Shown here: piece by piece, positions 62,580 to 64,000 of the stretch
Numbering within the stretch: position 1 is the first letter of the stretch
Layout of the letters: each line of letters opens with the position of its first letter
From: Malus domestica
Taxonomy: Eukaryota; Streptophyta; Magnoliopsida; Rosales; Rosaceae
DNA: 64,000 bases
Direction: 5' to 3'
Assembly (NCBI RefSeq): GCF_042453785.1
Contig: NC_091675.1
Location: 4,662,501 to 4,726,500 of the forward strand
Notes under the pieces: generated by a model
What the model was told of the DNA's origin: nothing
Databases searched by the model: none
Seen by the model: the letters and a program-made list of their open reading frames with translations, nothing else
Translations under genes and position numbers: made by a program

Positions 62580-64000
62580 TCAATAATCTGTTTGGCGATT
62601 CTGTACAGTTACACCCTTACAAGATTCTGGAATCAACCTAAAGTTCTGTTCGTTGTACCATGCCAAGAAACTAGGTTCGTTGTTGTCCAACAGCATGCAA
62701 TCAACATCGTCAATAAAAAACTTGTGACCGGAGCCAATATTCCCCAATTCTTGATCTAAAGCTCCATTCTCCGGCTGATTGTCTTCCGCCTGAGTTACTG
62801 TAGAGATGGCACCAGGCAATTTATCAAATTTGGTACTTCCCTCAAACGGTATGACTGCTTGCGTCGCAGAGTTGGTTTGTTTCAATACTTTATGGCACAT
62901 GATGGTGCCCTGGAAATCCATGAAAGTATAATTCAGAAACTGCATTCTCTCATCAGCTGTCATCTTTGAAAACCCAAATGAAGTGCTAGTCCATGTATCC
63001 AGGGTACTAGATGCAGAAGGCAAAATCAGTCTCTCAACTCCCAAGTTGGCGAGCTGGTTTTCGAGCTCGTCCATCAGAACACGACACATTCCTTGTCTAC
63101 GATAATGGAACCTAGTTGCCACCAGAGGCACTTCCACCACCTCACTGTAGATCCTTACACAAGCGACGGTAATCACTTCCTCATCTCTCTCCAAAAGCAG
63201 TGTGTAAAACCTTCTGAAGTTCAACCGGCTCAGGTCCGACTCTCTGTTGAAAATAATGTCCTCAACAATGTCTCGTTTCGTGTAAGGATCCTGAGAAGGC
63301 TCGAAACACTCGTGCATCACACTCAGAGCCAAATTGAGCTTGCTGTAGGTTTCTGTCAAGTCCTCCATATCAGAATCAGATGGAGGAGAAGGCCTCAACA
63401 GTGTCCAGGTCAGATTGTCAGTACCCACCAGAATTCGTTTCCCCACAATCTTGTTGATACCCAGATATATGCCTTCACATTTTCTGCTGCAAAACCAGTT
63501 TCCTTTGGAATCCCTTTCCAATTCCTCAACCCCTTCATTCCTAAGGCACCCATAGTGGTATTTTTTATCACATTGGCCACATATCACAAAACTATTATTT
63601 CTATCCTCCTTAGGGTTTCCTTTACCACACTTTACACAGCAACACGATGGGCAGAACCAATCGCCTTCCGACACATCCTTCAAACCAAGGCAACTAGTGT
63701 GGAATGCAGCGGGACACCGATCACAGAGAATCAGATCGCCTCCAAAGTGACACACAGTGCATATATCATCGTTCTGATCACGAGGAGGATGATGATCTTG
63801 ATGCACATTGCCAGTCGTCGCTACTTCATTTGACCTCGTGACGGTGTTGGCGCTTCCTTTCCGACTCTTCATCGTTTGCCTCTGACAATCGTTGAGAGTC
63901 CTGCCATCTTCCAATATAATGTGGGCGCTTGGTCGATGGTTTGTGCTACCAGCGTGCGTTTCAAACCCAGTGAGGGTAAACACCTTAAAACAACAGTCAC
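62580..64000 (-). CDS. PHD-finger/GNAT acetyltransferase-like protein (IDM1 class), C-terminal part
   Basis: The gene enters from the right edge and its 5' part is missing. The visible exon is open to the window edge. Reading on minus, FETHAGSTNHRPSAHIILED is the segment that precedes the PHD finger in IDM1-type proteins. The PHD finger is CTVCHFGGDLILCDRCPAAF...CLGL...WFCPSC (C4HC3). A second, divergent zinc-finger module follows (CVKCGKGN...VICGQCDKKYHYGCL...WFCSRKC). A GNAT fold has VACVRIYSEVVEVPLVATRF and the acetyl-CoA loop RRQGMCRVLM. The C-terminal tail is poorly conserved. Arabidopsis IDM1/ROS4 acetylates histone H3 to guide active DNA demethylation; many paralogues exist, so the exact orthologue is not assigned. 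Stop codon at 62580-62582. Confidence 0.85.
   Translation of the reverse strand, partial: DCCFKVFTLTGFETHAGSTNHRPSAHIILEDGRTLNDCQRQTMKSRKGSANTVTRSNEVATTGNVHQDHHPPRDQNDDICTVCHFGGDLILCDRCPAAFHTSCLGLKDVSEGDWFCPSCCCVKCGKGNPKEDRNNSFVICGQCDKKYHYGCLRNEGVEELERDSKGNWFCSRKCEGIYLGINKIVGKRILVGTDNLTWTLLRPSPPSDSDMEDLTETYSKLNLALSVMHECFEPSQDPYTKRDIVEDIIFNRESDLSRLNFRRFYTLLLERDEEVITVACVRIYSEVVEVPLVATRFHYRRQGMCRVLMDELENQLANLGVERLILPSASSTLDTWTSTSFGFSKMTADERMQFLNYTFMDFQGTIMCHKVLKQTNSATQAVIPFEGSTKFDKLPGAISTVTQAEDNQPENGALDQELGNIGSGHKFFIDDVDCMLLDNNEPSFLAWYNEQNFRLIPESCKGVTVQNRQTDY

Noticed and set aside
63093-63833. 246-codon plus-strand ORF opposite the PHD-GNAT gene
   Set aside because: It is the antisense shadow of a clearly conserved coding region.

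Overview
The window is nuclear DNA of a dicot, most likely a woody Rosaceae of the apple/pear group. The evidence is AT-rich intergenic DNA, GT-AG spliced genes whose proteins resemble Arabidopsis families, Cassandra TRIM elements, and dense small MITEs of kinds I associate with Malus/Pyrus. The genus is inferred from memory of such repeats, not from a search.

Layout. 1-815 is the 3' end of a GPN-loop GTPase gene (QQT1/GPN2 type), whose last three introns appear to be GT-AG, GC-AG and AT-AC. 3581-4381 is an intronless ZCF37-like gene. 6.6-19.2 kb is transposon country: a LINE remnant, a young but coding-degraded Copia element (8483-14645) with an intact antisense ORF, and a solo LTR nested inside another solo LTR (16464-19214). 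20286-21896 is a dead glyoxal/galactose-oxidase-like gene. 22429-23818 is a MULE with about 250 bp TIRs and a perfect 9-bp target duplication. 25497-28768 (minus) is a broken DEAH5/PRP22 helicase copy beside a fragment of the neighbouring AKAP17A-like gene.

30.6-37.3 kb is a compact gene block: an AKAP17A-like RNA-binding protein (minus), a divergently transcribed SVIP-like p97-interacting small protein (plus), and the TPR calmodulin-binding protein NPGR1 (minus). 39-58.5 kb is a rearranged resistance-gene neighbourhood. It holds a CC-NB-ARC-LRR gene (47706-52686, frame interrupted once, SINE in intron 1), Cassandra elements (one pair tandemly duplicated inside a larger MITE), two pairs of segmental duplications, a 9-bp minisatellite, and a two-exon small membrane-protein gene whose last exon was split by a Tourist-like MITE. 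59358-62231 is the CSA (ERCC8) WD40 repair gene. It converges on a PHD-finger/GNAT histone-acetyltransferase-like gene of the IDM1 class that runs off the right edge.

The intact genes are housekeeping or regulatory (GTPase/RNA polymerase assembly, splicing-associated, p97 adaptor, pollen calmodulin binding, transcription-coupled repair, chromatin) and are not functionally clustered. The most notable signals are the non-canonical introns and the MITE-split small gene at 55.4-57.2 kb. Exon boundaries were worked out by hand from splice signals and reading-frame continuity; no alignment or expression data were available.
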